From the NCBI GenBank assembly GCA_965219235.1, contig OZ244721.1, positions 1,054,001 through 1,118,000 of the forward strand: a stretch of 64,000 nucleotides of DNA, in the 5' to 3' direction. Origin of the DNA: CBDHCC01 sp965219235 (GTDB taxonomy: Bacteria; Pseudomonadota; Alphaproteobacteria; Sphingomonadales; Sphingomonadaceae). Both the position numbers and the translations under genes were made by a program. Shown in pieces: positions 33,310 to 41,091 of the stretch; position 1 is the stretch's first letter, and each line of letters starts with the position of its first letter. A model generated the notes under the pieces. That model made no database searches. It saw only the letters and a program-made list of their open reading frames with translations, and was not told the DNA's origin.

Positions 33310-34736
33310 GTCACGCGACCGTCGCGCCACCCGCGACGATCGTCATCTTCGGCGCGATGGGCGACCTCGCCCGGCGGCTGCTGGCCCCCGCGCTCGTCAA
33401 CCTGGCGCGCGACGGCCTGCTCGATCCGGACACGTCGCTGATCGGCGTGAACCACGGAGCGGGCGACGACGAGAGCCTGCGCGCGGCCCTGTCCGAACAT
33501 CTGAGCGGCACAGCCGACGCGCGAGGGCTGCTCGGGCGGGTGACGTACCGGCCGGGCGACTTCACGGACCCAGCGACCTTCGCCGCGTTGGCGGAGACGG
33601 TCCACGGCAACGCCGTCTTCTATCTCGCCGTCGCACCACAATTCTTCGGCCCGATCGTGGACGAGCTGGGGAGAGCCGGCCTGCTGGACGAGACCGCGGG
33701 ATTTCGCCGGGTGGTGATCGAAAAGCCGTTCGGCACCGATCTCGCCAGCGCACGCGCGCTCAACGCCCGGCTGCTCGCGCGGGCGCGGGAGACGCAGCTT
33801 TACCGGATCGACCATTTCCTGGGCAAGGAGACGGTGCAGAACATCCTCGTCGCCCGCTTCGGCAATCCGCTGTTCGAGGCGGTGTGGAACAGTCGCTATG
33901 TCGACCATGTCGAGATCACCGCCGCCGAAACGGTGACGGTCGGCACGCGCGGCCGGTTCTACGACGCGGTCGGCGCGCTGCGCGACATGGTGCCGAACCA
34001 CCTCTTCCAGCTGCTCGCCATGGTGGGCATGGAGCCGCCCAACAGCTTCGACGCCGATGCGATCCGTGACGAAAAGGCCAAGCTGATGGCGGCGGTGCGT
34101 CCGGTCGATCCAGGCGACGCCGTGCGGGGCCGCTACGTCGCGGGCCGCCTTGCCGACCAGGACGTGCCGGCGTTCCGCGACGAACCGGAGGTCGCGCCCG
34201 GCAGCCGCACCGAGACCTACGCCGCGCTGCGTCTGTGGGTCGACAGCTGGCGCTGGGCCGGTACACCCTTCTATCTGCGCACCGGCAAGGCGCTGAGCGC
34301 GCGCGACACGCAGATCGTCGTTCAATTCAAGGACGTGCCGATCGCGCTCTTCCGCGACGAGGAGGTCGAACACCGCTCCCCCAATCGCCTGGTGCTCCAG
34401 ATCCAGCCGGACGAGGCGATCGCCCTCGACTTCGCGGTCAAGGTGCCTGGGCCGGTGCTGACGACGGAGACGGTCGGCCTCGACTTCTCCTACGCCGACC
34501 ATTTCCGGGTGGAGCATCGCACCGGTTATGAGACGCTGCTCTACGACGTGTTGATCGGTGACCGGACGCTGTTCCAGCGCGCCGACATGATCGAGGCCGG
34601 CTGGGCCGCCGTGCAGCCGGTGCTGGATGCGTGGCAAGCCGGTGAGCCGGAGGACTACGTGCCCGGATCGGCCGGTCCCGCCGGGGCGGACGCTCTGATC
34701 GCGCGCGACGGCCGCGACTGGCACCCGATCGGATGA
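33306..34736 (+). CDS. zwf: Glucose-6-phosphate dehydrogenase
   Basis: A 476-residue enzyme oxidising glucose 6-phosphate to 6-phosphogluconolactone, the entry to the oxidative pentose phosphate and Entner-Doudoroff routes. The nucleotide motif reads IFGAMGDLARRLL (usually GASGDL). The catalytic region is YRIDHFLGKETVQN, and RNEY-like substrate contacts follow. The divergent GAMGDL suggests a subfamily different from the common GASGDL enzymes. The GTG start overlaps the gnd stop and its own stop overlaps the HAD gene as ATGA, so gnd, zwf and the HAD gene are translated as a coupled set. Confidence 0.95.
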   Translation: MSHATVAPPATIVIFGAMGDLARRLLAPALVNLARDGLLDPDTSLIGVNHGAGDDESLRAALSEHLSGTADARGLLGRVTYRPGDFTDPATFAALAETVHGNAVFYLAVAPQFFGPIVDELGRAGLLDETAGFRRVVIEKPFGTDLASARALNARLLARARETQLYRIDHFLGKETVQNILVARFGNPLFEAVWNSRYVDHVEITAAETVTVGTRGRFYDAVGALRDMVPNHLFQLLAMVGMEPPNSFDADAIRDEKAKLMAAVRPVDPGDAVRGRYVAGRLADQDVPAFRDEPEVAPGSRTETYAALRLWVDSWRWAGTPFYLRTGKALSARDTQIVVQFKDVPIALFRDEEVEHRSPNRLVLQIQPDEAIALDFAVKVPGPVLTTETVGLDFSYADHFRVEHRTGYETLLYDVLIGDRTLFQRADMIEAGWAAVQPVLDAWQAGEPEDYVPGSAGPAGADALIARDGRDWHPIG

Positions 34737-35542
34737 GCGCGATCCGGCTGGTCGTGAGCGATGTCGATGGGACGCTCGCCAACTCCGACAAGGCGCTGTC
34801 GCCGGGCAACGAGGCGGCCGTCCGGGCGCTGATCGCCGAGGGCGTGCGCTTCACCCTGATCAGCTCGCGTCCCCCGTCCGGGCTGCGCTGGATCATGGAG
34901 CGGCTGGGGATCGAGGGGCCGTGCGGCGCCTTCAACGGCGGCACGCTGTTCGACCGCGCCGGCATCATCGGCCCGCCGCACCGGCTGGACGCCGCGTTGG
35001 CGGGCGACCTGGTGGCGCTGGTGAAGGGTGCCGGCGTCCTCTGCTGGGCCTTTGCCGACGGCGAGTGGCTGACGAACGGCACCGACGACCTCCACACGCC
35101 GCGCGAGGTGAAGTCCGCCGGGCTTCAGCCCACCGTCACCGACGATCTGGGCGACCGCATCGCGCGCGTCGACAAGCTGGTGGCGGTCTGCGACGACGCT
35201 GGGCGGCTCGGACGGTTGGAAGCGGAAGCCCGGCGGATCGCCGGCGATCGGGCCAGCGTGGTGCGCTCCCAAGCCTATTACCTCGACATGACCGCGCCGG
35301 ACGCGGACAAGGGTCATGGCGTGACCGCGCTGGCGAAGGCGTTCGGCGTCCCCCTCGCCGCGACGGCCGCGCTGGGCGACCAGAACAACGACCTGCCGAT
35401 GTTCGCGCGCGCCGGCCTGTCGGTGGCGATGGGTCAGGCGAGCGAGGCCGTGAAGGACAAGGCGGACGCAGTGGCGGCGACGAACGACGACGACGGGGTG
35501 GCCGACGCCATCGCGCGCTTCATCCGTCCGCGACTGGGTTGA
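34733..35542 (+). CDS. Cof-type HAD family sugar-phosphatase
   Basis: A 269-residue cytoplasmic phosphatase of the HAD superfamily, Cof/YbiV type. Motif I is VSDVDGTLANSD, motif II TLISSRPPSG, motif III a Lys in DADKGHGVTALAK and motif IV LGDQNNDLPMF. The C2-type cap lies between residues about 85 and 190. The ATG overlaps the zwf stop (ATGA), making it part of the pentose phosphate operon. No 6-phosphogluconolactonase gene is seen nearby. It may dephosphorylate an intermediate or damaged sugar phosphate of the pathway, but substrates of this family cannot be predicted from sequence. Confidence 0.88.
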   Translation: MSAIRLVVSDVDGTLANSDKALSPGNEAAVRALIAEGVRFTLISSRPPSGLRWIMERLGIEGPCGAFNGGTLFDRAGIIGPPHRLDAALAGDLVALVKGAGVLCWAFADGEWLTNGTDDLHTPREVKSAGLQPTVTDDLGDRIARVDKLVAVCDDAGRLGRLEAEARRIAGDRASVVRSQAYYLDMTAPDADKGHGVTALAKAFGVPLAATAALGDQNNDLPMFARAGLSVAMGQASEAVKDKADAVAATNDDDGVADAIARFIRPRLG

Positions 35543-35548
35543 GTGCGA

Positions 35549-36460
35549 TCAGTCCGCGGCATCAAGGGCCGACATCGCCAACGCGATGGCGCCGAGCGGC
35601 CCCGCGTCCGCGCCCAGCTCGGCCAAGTGGACGGTCTCCTCCTCCGCCTCTCCCAGATATCCGGCGATCTGTTCGGCGGCGGCTGCGCGGACGATCGGCA
35701 GGAGCTGCGGCTGCCCGACCGGCAGGCCGCCGCCCAAGAGCACGCGGGTGGGCGAGACGATGAGTTGCAGTGTCGCCACGAGCGCGCCGAGCTCTGTCCC
35801 AACCAGCGCCCACACGGGATGGTCGGGCGGCAGCTCCTCGCCCCTGCGCCCCGTGCGCGCGGCGATGGCGGGTCCGGCGATCAGCCCCTCCACGCAGTCG
35901 CCGTGAAAGGGGCAGATGCCGGGAAAGTCGTCCCCCTCGGCGCGACGCACGCGGATATGGCCCGCCTCCGGATGCCAGCGTCCATGGACCGGCCGCCCCG
36001 CCGCGATCAGCCCCGCGCCCACTCCCGTGCCGACCGTGATGTACGCGAAGTCGCTGCGCCCCCGCGCTCCGCCCCACAGGCCTTCGGCCAGCGCCGCGCC
36101 CGCGACATCGGTGTCGAGCGCGATCGGCAGGCACAGGCCGCGGAAAGGGGCGAGCACGTCGGTTCTCGACCAGAGCGGTTTGGACGTGTTGCCGATGGTG
36201 CCATAATCGTCGCGGGTCGGGTCGACCACCACCGGCCCGAAGGCGGCGATGCCGAGCGCGGCGATCGGGTGATCCCGCCGCCAGTCGGCCAGCTGCCGCG
36301 CGAGCCGCGCCAGCGTATCGGTCGGGTCGGAGGTGTCGAAGCGTCGCCGCTCCAGCACCTCGCCCGGACGGCCGAGCACGGCGATCGACTTGGTGCCGCC
36401 CAGTTCGATTCCCGCGAACAGCCGCTCCTCACCCGGTCCGGACGTGCGCCCCGTCGCCAT
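35549..36460 (-). CDS. ROK family sugar kinase, fructokinase-like
   Basis: A 303-residue ATP-dependent kinase. It has the phosphate-binding start LFAGIELGGTKSIAVLG, the catalytic Asp in ALDTDVAGAALAEG, TVGTGVGAGLI, and the ROK zinc site HPEAGHIRVRR with CPFHGDCVEGLIAGPA (His plus three Cys). The spacing and the CVEGLIAGPA segment are typical of Mak/ScrK-like fructokinases rather than glucokinases. It converges on the HAD gene with 6 bp between them, so it is outside the operon but metabolically related, feeding fructose 6-phosphate. Confidence 0.88.
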   Translation of the reverse strand: MATGRTSGPGEERLFAGIELGGTKSIAVLGRPGEVLERRRFDTSDPTDTLARLARQLADWRRDHPIAALGIAAFGPVVVDPTRDDYGTIGNTSKPLWSRTDVLAPFRGLCLPIALDTDVAGAALAEGLWGGARGRSDFAYITVGTGVGAGLIAAGRPVHGRWHPEAGHIRVRRAEGDDFPGICPFHGDCVEGLIAGPAIAARTGRRGEELPPDHPVWALVGTELGALVATLQLIVSPTRVLLGGGLPVGQPQLLPIVRAAAAEQIAGYLGEAEEETVHLAELGADAGPLGAIALAMSALDAAD

Positions 36461-36546
36461 CGTGCGTTCTCCCGGACCGTGTGGATCGACGATGCTACAG
36501 CGTCGCTCCTATCCCCGCAACGCGGCTTGGCGTCCGCCAGATCTCC

Positions 36547-38373
36547 CTAGTTCGGCGCAACCACTTTGGCGGGGTTTGCCCCCACGGTGTTCACCCGTGG
36601 CTTCAACTGGATGTGCAGCTCGTCCAGCTGCCTGGGGCTCACCTCGCCCGGCGCGCCCATCATCAGGTCCTCGGCGCGCTGGTTCATCGGGAAGGCGATG
36701 ACCTCGCGGATGTTCGGCTCGTCCGCCAGCAGCATGACGATGCGGTCGATGCCGGGCGCGGAGCCGCCATGGGGCGGCGCGCCGAAGCGGAAAGCATTGA
36801 TCATGCCGGCGAAGTCGCGCTCCACGTCCGCCTGCGAATAGCCCGCGATCTCGAACGCCTTCACCATGATGTCCGGCCGGTGGTTCCGGATCGCGCCGGA
36901 CGACAGCTCCACGCCGTTGCACACGATGTCGTACTGCCATGCCAGGATGTCGAGCGGGTCCTTGCCCTTCAGCGCCTCAAGCCCGCCCTGCGGCATGGAG
37001 AAGGGGTTGTGGGAAAAGTCGATGCGGCCGGTGTCGGGATCGCGCTCGTACATCGGGAAGTCGACGATCCAGCAGAACTCGAAGCGGTTCGGGTCGATCA
37101 GCCCCAGCTGCTCGCCGACCCGCGTGCGCGCCAGGCCGGCGAGGCGCGCGGCCTGCTCGGGCGGCCCGGCGGCGAACACCACGCCGTCGTCCGGGCCGAG
37201 GCCCAACCGCTCGGCCAGCGCGGCCATGCCCGCCTCGCCGTGGTTCTTGGCGATCGGGCCGCCCCACTCGCCGCCCTTGCGCGTCGCATAGCCCAGACCG
37301 GGGAAGCCCTCGCCCTGCGCCCAGTTGTTCAGGTCGTCGAAGAACTTGCGGCTCTGGCTCGCCGATCCCGGCGTCGGCACGGCGCGCACCACGCCGCCGT
37401 CGGCCACGATCGAGGCGAAGCGGCCGAAGCCGGAGCCGTCGAACAGGTCGCTCACGTCGCCGATCTCGATCGGATTGCGCAGATCCGGCTTGTCGTTGCC
37501 GTATTTCAGCATGGACTCGGCGTAGGGGATGCGGCGGAAGGGGAGCGCGGAGACCCGCCGCCCCTTGCCCTGCCAGTCGGCGAACTCCTCGAACACGCCG
37601 TGCAGCACCGGCTCGATCGCGGCGAACACGTCGTCCTGCGTGACGAAGCTCATCTCGAAATCGAGCTGGTAGAACTCGCCCGGGCTGCGGTCGGCGCGCG
37701 CGTCCTCGTCGCGGAAGCAGGGCGCGATCTGGAAGTATTTGTCGAAGCCCGCGACCATGAGGAGCTGCTTGAACATCTGCGGCGCCTGCGGGAGCGCGTA
37801 GAAGCGGCCGGGATGGACGCGGCTGGGCACCAGATAGTCGCGCGCGCCCTCGGGCGAGCTGGCGGTCAGGATCGGGGTCTGGATCTCCGTGAAGCCCTGC
37901 CCGGTCATGCGGCGGCGGATGGACGAGATGACGTTGGAGCGCAGCAGGATGTTCGCGTGCACCTTCTCTCGCCTGAGGTCGAGATAGCGGTGGCGGAGAC
38001 GAATCTCCTCCGGATACTCCGCCTCGCCGAACACCGGCATGGGCAGTTCGGCGGCCGCCGACAGCACCTCGACGGCGTCGGCGCGCACCTCCACCTCGCC
38101 GGTCGGCAGCTCGGCGTTCACCGTGTCGGGGGAGCGCGCCACCACCGTGCCCGTCACGCTCACCACGCTCTCGGGGCGCAGCCGTTCGAAGGTGGCCAGC
38201 GCCTCCGTGCCCGCGTTCGCCACGATCTGCGTGATCCCGTGATGGTCGCGCAGATCGACGAACAGCAGCCCGCCGTGATCGCGCTTGCGATGCACCCACC
38301 CGGCCAGCCGCACGCGCTCGCCCACGTCGGCGGGCCGCAGTTCGGCGCAGGTGTGGGTGCGGTAGGGGTGCAT
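36547..38373 (-). CDS. aspS: Aspartate--tRNA ligase, probably non-discriminating (Asp/Asn)
   Basis: A 608-residue class II aminoacyl-tRNA synthetase. An N-terminal OB fold (residues 1-110, GWVHRKRDHGGLLFVDLRD) is followed by motif 2 in CFRDEDARADRSPGEFYQLD, the bacterial GAD insertion domain, and motif 3 GIDRIVMLL. The anticodon-domain DHGG carries His where Asp-specific enzymes such as that of E. coli have Leu. That is the pattern reported for non-discriminating AspRS, which also charges tRNA-Asn for later amidation. Length is normal. It is divergent from rnd, with a palindromic repeat between them. Confidence 0.95.
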   Translation of the reverse strand: MHPYRTHTCAELRPADVGERVRLAGWVHRKRDHGGLLFVDLRDHHGITQIVANAGTEALATFERLRPESVVSVTGTVVARSPDTVNAELPTGEVEVRADAVEVLSAAAELPMPVFGEAEYPEEIRLRHRYLDLRREKVHANILLRSNVISSIRRRMTGQGFTEIQTPILTASSPEGARDYLVPSRVHPGRFYALPQAPQMFKQLLMVAGFDKYFQIAPCFRDEDARADRSPGEFYQLDFEMSFVTQDDVFAAIEPVLHGVFEEFADWQGKGRRVSALPFRRIPYAESMLKYGNDKPDLRNPIEIGDVSDLFDGSGFGRFASIVADGGVVRAVPTPGSASQSRKFFDDLNNWAQGEGFPGLGYATRKGGEWGGPIAKNHGEAGMAALAERLGLGPDDGVVFAAGPPEQAARLAGLARTRVGEQLGLIDPNRFEFCWIVDFPMYERDPDTGRIDFSHNPFSMPQGGLEALKGKDPLDILAWQYDIVCNGVELSSGAIRNHRPDIMVKAFEIAGYSQADVERDFAGMINAFRFGAPPHGGSAPGIDRIVMLLADEPNIREVIAFPMNQRAEDLMMGAPGEVSPRQLDELHIQLKPRVNTVGANPAKVVAPN

Positions 38374-38422
38374 GAGGGACTTTCAACACAAGGGTGAATA
38401 AAGGGCGGTTAGCCTGTGCTCT

Positions 38423-38541
38423 CCCCTCCCCGCAAGGGAGGGGGCGGGGGTAGGTGGCGAGCGCCAGCGAGCCTGCCGGACGCTCAGCAGCTCCGGCTTC
38501 GCCGTCGCACCCACCCCCAACCCCTCCCTGCAAGGGAGGGG
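38423..38541. repeat. Composite double-hairpin repeat, copy 3
   Basis: The left hairpin CCCCTCCC-CGCAA-GGGAGGGG is followed by CGGGGGTAGGTGGCGAG. The right end has GTCGCACCCACCCCCAA and hairpin CCCCTCCCT-GCA-AGGGAGGGG. It is related to copies 1 and 2, but both inner arms are of the GGGGGTGGG type. It lies between the divergent aspS and rnd genes. Confidence 0.75.
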
Positions 38542-38578
38542 AGTAGCGCGGTGCGCTGCCCCCGCTATACCCAGCCCC

Positions 38579-39760
38579 ATGAAGATTCACCCGCTCATCT
38601 CCGACACCGCGACGCTCGCCGCGCTGTGCGACCGGCTCGCCAACTCCCCCTTCGTGGCCGTGGACACGGAGTTCATGCGCGAGAACACCTATTGGCCGAT
38701 CCTCTGCCTGATCCAGATCGGCGACGAGACCGAGGCGGCCGCCGTGGATCCGATGGCTGATGGCATCGACCTCCAGCCCCTCCTCGACCTGCTGGTGGAC
38801 AACGAGGACGTGCTGAAGGTCGTCCATGCCGGTTCGCAGGATATCGAGATCGTCCACAACCTGACCGGCAAGACGCCCCATCCGCTGTTCGACACCCAGA
38901 TCGCGCAGATGGCGCTCAGCGAGAACGAGCAGATCGGCTACGTCCAGCTGGTCGACGACTGGCTGGGCGAGCACGTCGACAAGGGCGCGCGCTTCACCGA
39001 CTGGGCGCAGCGGCCGCTGACCGCCAAACAGCTCGACTATGCGGTGGGCGACGTCACCCACCTGGCGGCGATCTTTCCGAAGATGCTGGCGAAGCTGCAG
39101 AAGACCGGCCGCGGCGCGTGGCTGGACGACGAGATGGAGCGGCTGGCCGACCCCGCCAATTACCGCACCGATCCGGAGATCGCCTGGCAGCGGGTGAAGA
39201 TCGCCAGCCGCAAGCCGGTCGTGCTCGGCCGGCTGAAGGCGCTCGCCGCCTGGCGGGAGGCGTTCGCGCAGAAGCGCGACCTGCCGCGCGGCCGCGTGAT
39301 GAAGGACGAGACGCTGGGCGACCTCGCGATGAACCCGCCGCGCGCTCAGGCGGACCTCGCCAAGGTGCGCGGGCTGTCGGCCGGCTGGGGGACCAACGAG
39401 GGCGGGCGCGCGGTGATGGACGCGCTCGCCAGGGCCGAGCCGCTGCCCGAGGACGAGATGCCGGAGGCGGAGCGGCGCGGGCGCGGCGGCGGGCGGCAGT
39501 CGAAGCTCGTCGGCGACCTCCTCAAGCTGCTGCTCAAGATCCGGTCGAGCGAGCTGGGCGTCGCCAGCCGCCTGATCGCGCGCGGCGGCGACCTCGACCG
39601 TCTGGCAGGCGGCAACCGCGAGGGCCTCGAGCTGCTGGGCGGCTGGCGCTACGACGTGTTCGGTCGCGAGGCGGTGGACCTGGTGGACGGCCGGGTGGGC
39701 TTCGCGGTGGCGAATGGGAAGCTGGCGTTGAGCCGGTTGGAGGTGGGCGGGTCGCGGTGA
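38579..39760 (+). CDS. rnd: Ribonuclease D
   Basis: A 393-residue 3'-5' exoribonuclease of the DEDD superfamily, trimming tRNA and other stable RNA ends. The DEDDy residues are seen in FVAVDTEFMRENTYWP (Asp-Glu), VVHAGSQDIEIVHNL (Asp) and LDYAVGDVTHLAAIF (Tyr and Asp). The C-terminal region contains HRDC-like helical domains, for example LGRLKALAAWREAFAQKRDL. No clear ribosome site precedes the ATG. Length and motifs are those of bacterial RNase D. Confidence 0.96.
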   Translation: MKIHPLISDTATLAALCDRLANSPFVAVDTEFMRENTYWPILCLIQIGDETEAAAVDPMADGIDLQPLLDLLVDNEDVLKVVHAGSQDIEIVHNLTGKTPHPLFDTQIAQMALSENEQIGYVQLVDDWLGEHVDKGARFTDWAQRPLTAKQLDYAVGDVTHLAAIFPKMLAKLQKTGRGAWLDDEMERLADPANYRTDPEIAWQRVKIASRKPVVLGRLKALAAWREAFAQKRDLPRGRVMKDETLGDLAMNPPRAQADLAKVRGLSAGWGTNEGGRAVMDALARAEPLPEDEMPEAERRGRGGGRQSKLVGDLLKLLLKIRSSELGVASRLIARGGDLDRLAGGNREGLELLGGWRYDVFGREAVDLVDGRVGFAVANGKLALSRLEVGGSR

Positions 39761-39776
39761 GGTTGGATATCTCGCC

Positions 39777-39905
39777 CGAACCTCTCCACCCGCTCGCTCG
39801 AACCCCTCCACCCGCTCGCCCTGAGCTTGTCGAAGGGCCGTCCTTCTTGTGGCCGCCATGGCGGGGAAGAAGGACAGGGCTTCGACAAGCTCAGCCCGAA
39901 CGGAG
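39777..39905. repeat. 22-bp tandem duplication followed by two-armed repeat, copy C
   Basis: Two near-identical 22-bp units starting CGAACC(T/C)CTCCACCCGCTC (39777-39820) lead into the left arm CCCTGAGCTTGTCGAAGGGC. The right arm GGGCTTCGACAAGCTCAGCC ends near 39905, with about 35 bp between arms. This is the best-preserved copy of the family. It lies after rnd and before the I78 inhibitor gene. Confidence 0.75.
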
Positions 39906-39967
39906 TATGGATGAGGTAAGGGCCTTGTCCTTTGACAGGTGTCCGCCCCCGGTCATCGGAGACCACG

Positions 39968-40288
39968 ATGCGAACCCCCCTGCCCCTCCCAACCCTGCTC
40001 CTGGCACTCACCGCCTGCCAGCCCCTCCAGTCCACGGGAGCCCCGCCGATGGAGAATGAGGACGTCCCCATCGACCTCAGCGCCGGCGACTGCGACGACG
40101 CGCCCGCGCAAAGGCTGATCGGCCAGACCGCCACCCAGGCGCTGGGCGCGGAGGCGCTCCGCCTCACCCGCGCCAAGCAGCTGAGGTGGGCGCCGCAGGG
40201 GGCGGTGTTGACAATGGACTATCGGATGGACCGGGTGACGGTGGGGTATGACGAGCAGATGGTCGTGACGAGTGTGCGGTGTGGGTGA
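39968..40288 (+). CDS. I78 family peptidase inhibitor lipoprotein
   Basis: A 106-residue envelope protein with a lipoprotein signal (MRTPLPLPTLLLALTAC, Cys at residue 17) and a C-terminal domain of the I78 inhibitor family. It reads CDDAPAQRLIGQTATQALGA, LRWAPQGAVLTMDYRMDRVT and ends VTSVRCG; the two Cys flanking the domain could form a disulfide. Family members inhibit subtilisin/chymotrypsin-like serine proteases. The ATG at 39968 has GGAGA upstream and starts the signal peptide directly. It probably protects envelope proteins from proteolysis; the target is unknown. Confidence 0.88.
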   Translation: MRTPLPLPTLLLALTACQPLQSTGAPPMENEDVPIDLSAGDCDDAPAQRLIGQTATQALGAEALRLTRAKQLRWAPQGAVLTMDYRMDRVTVGYDEQMVVTSVRCG

Positions 40289-40355
40289 GATTGACGGCTT
40301 CTGGTGGCAAGCGGCAAGACAGGTTTTAGCGGGACGGCATGCAAAGCTGGCATAC

Positions 40356-40361
40356 TATAAT
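40356..40361 (+). promoter_or_regulatory. Perfect -10 box upstream of the DUF1993 gene
   Basis: TATAAT is found 43 bp before the DUF1993 ATG in an AT-richer stretch. No good -35 hexamer is present at 16-18 bp spacing (GGACGG at best). A perfect -10 is rare in this GC-rich context and fits the foreign composition of the gene. Confidence 0.4.
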
Positions 40362-40403
40362 CTCTGAAACCGCCTTCGCCTTTAGGACGATGAGAGATTG
40401 ACC

Positions 40404-40967
40404 ATGACGCCGACTGAACTCCTAGCGCCCACTTATATTCAGATGTTGTCAGGGCTGTCGAAATGGCTTGAAAAAGCGCAAACACAAATGTCGCACGATG
40501 CAGAACCCTTGCTTTCGGCGCGGCTTGCACCCGACATGTTTCCTCTCTCCACTCAGGTTCGCTTCGCCTGCGTCCAAGCTCAGGAAGGTATGTTCCGACT
40601 TATGGACGAGGATTTTCCTCCATCTATAACGGTTCTTTTGGATGAGGGGCGTAACGCAAGCGAATACCCCGGCTCAATCGCAGATGCGCGAGCGCGGATT
40701 GAAGAGACCCTTACGCTGATTCGATCTTTGGCCGACAACGAAAGGGATATCGATCCCGACAGATTGATCGCACACGCTCTGCCAACAGGGATGATCTTCG
40801 ACCTTACGGTTAACCAGTATGCCAGAGATTGGGCGATCGGTCAGTTCTATTTTCATGTAATGACTGCCTACGCCATCTTACGGAACGGCGGAGTTGATCT
40901 CGGCAAGTCCGACTACGTCGCGCATATGTTTGCTTACTTGAGACTTGGAACAATGCCACAGAATTAA
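40404..40967 (+). CDS. DUF1993 family protein
   Basis: A 187-residue helical protein of the DUF1993 family. Conserved segments are YIQMLSGLSKWLEKAQ, LLSARLAPDMFPLSTQVRFA, and the C-terminal FYFHVMTAYAILRNGGVDLGKSDY. The DinB-like helical bundle is inferred; function is unknown. The ATG at 40404 follows GAGAG. An in-frame TTG two codons earlier is less likely. Base composition is clearly different from the surroundings: about half GC, with many A/T-ended codons, against strong G/C bias in neighbours. This suggests recent acquisition. It lies between two copies of a dispersed repeat. Confidence 0.85.
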   Translation: MTPTELLAPTYIQMLSGLSKWLEKAQTQMSHDAEPLLSARLAPDMFPLSTQVRFACVQAQEGMFRLMDEDFPPSITVLLDEGRNASEYPGSIADARARIEETLTLIRSLADNERDIDPDRLIAHALPTGMIFDLTVNQYARDWAIGQFYFHVMTAYAILRNGGVDLGKSDYVAHMFAYLRLGTMPQN

Positions 40968-41009
40968 GCGTGTAGATCATTGCGCCAGTCCGGAACTCAA
41001 GAAGGCAAG

Positions 41010-41050
41010 ACAGAAAAAGCAGGACTTCGACAGGCTTAGTCCGAACGGTT
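41010..41050. repeat. Single-arm copy D of the CTTCGACAAGCTCAG-type repeat
   Basis: AGGACTTCGACAGGCTTAGT followed by CCGAACGGTT matches the right arm of copies B and C. No left arm is found nearby. It lies between the DUF1993 gene and ppx, which converge here. Confidence 0.6.
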
Positions 41051-41091
41051 TTGGGGCGTTGGCTGGTTCTGTGACAATCTAACGCTGACAC

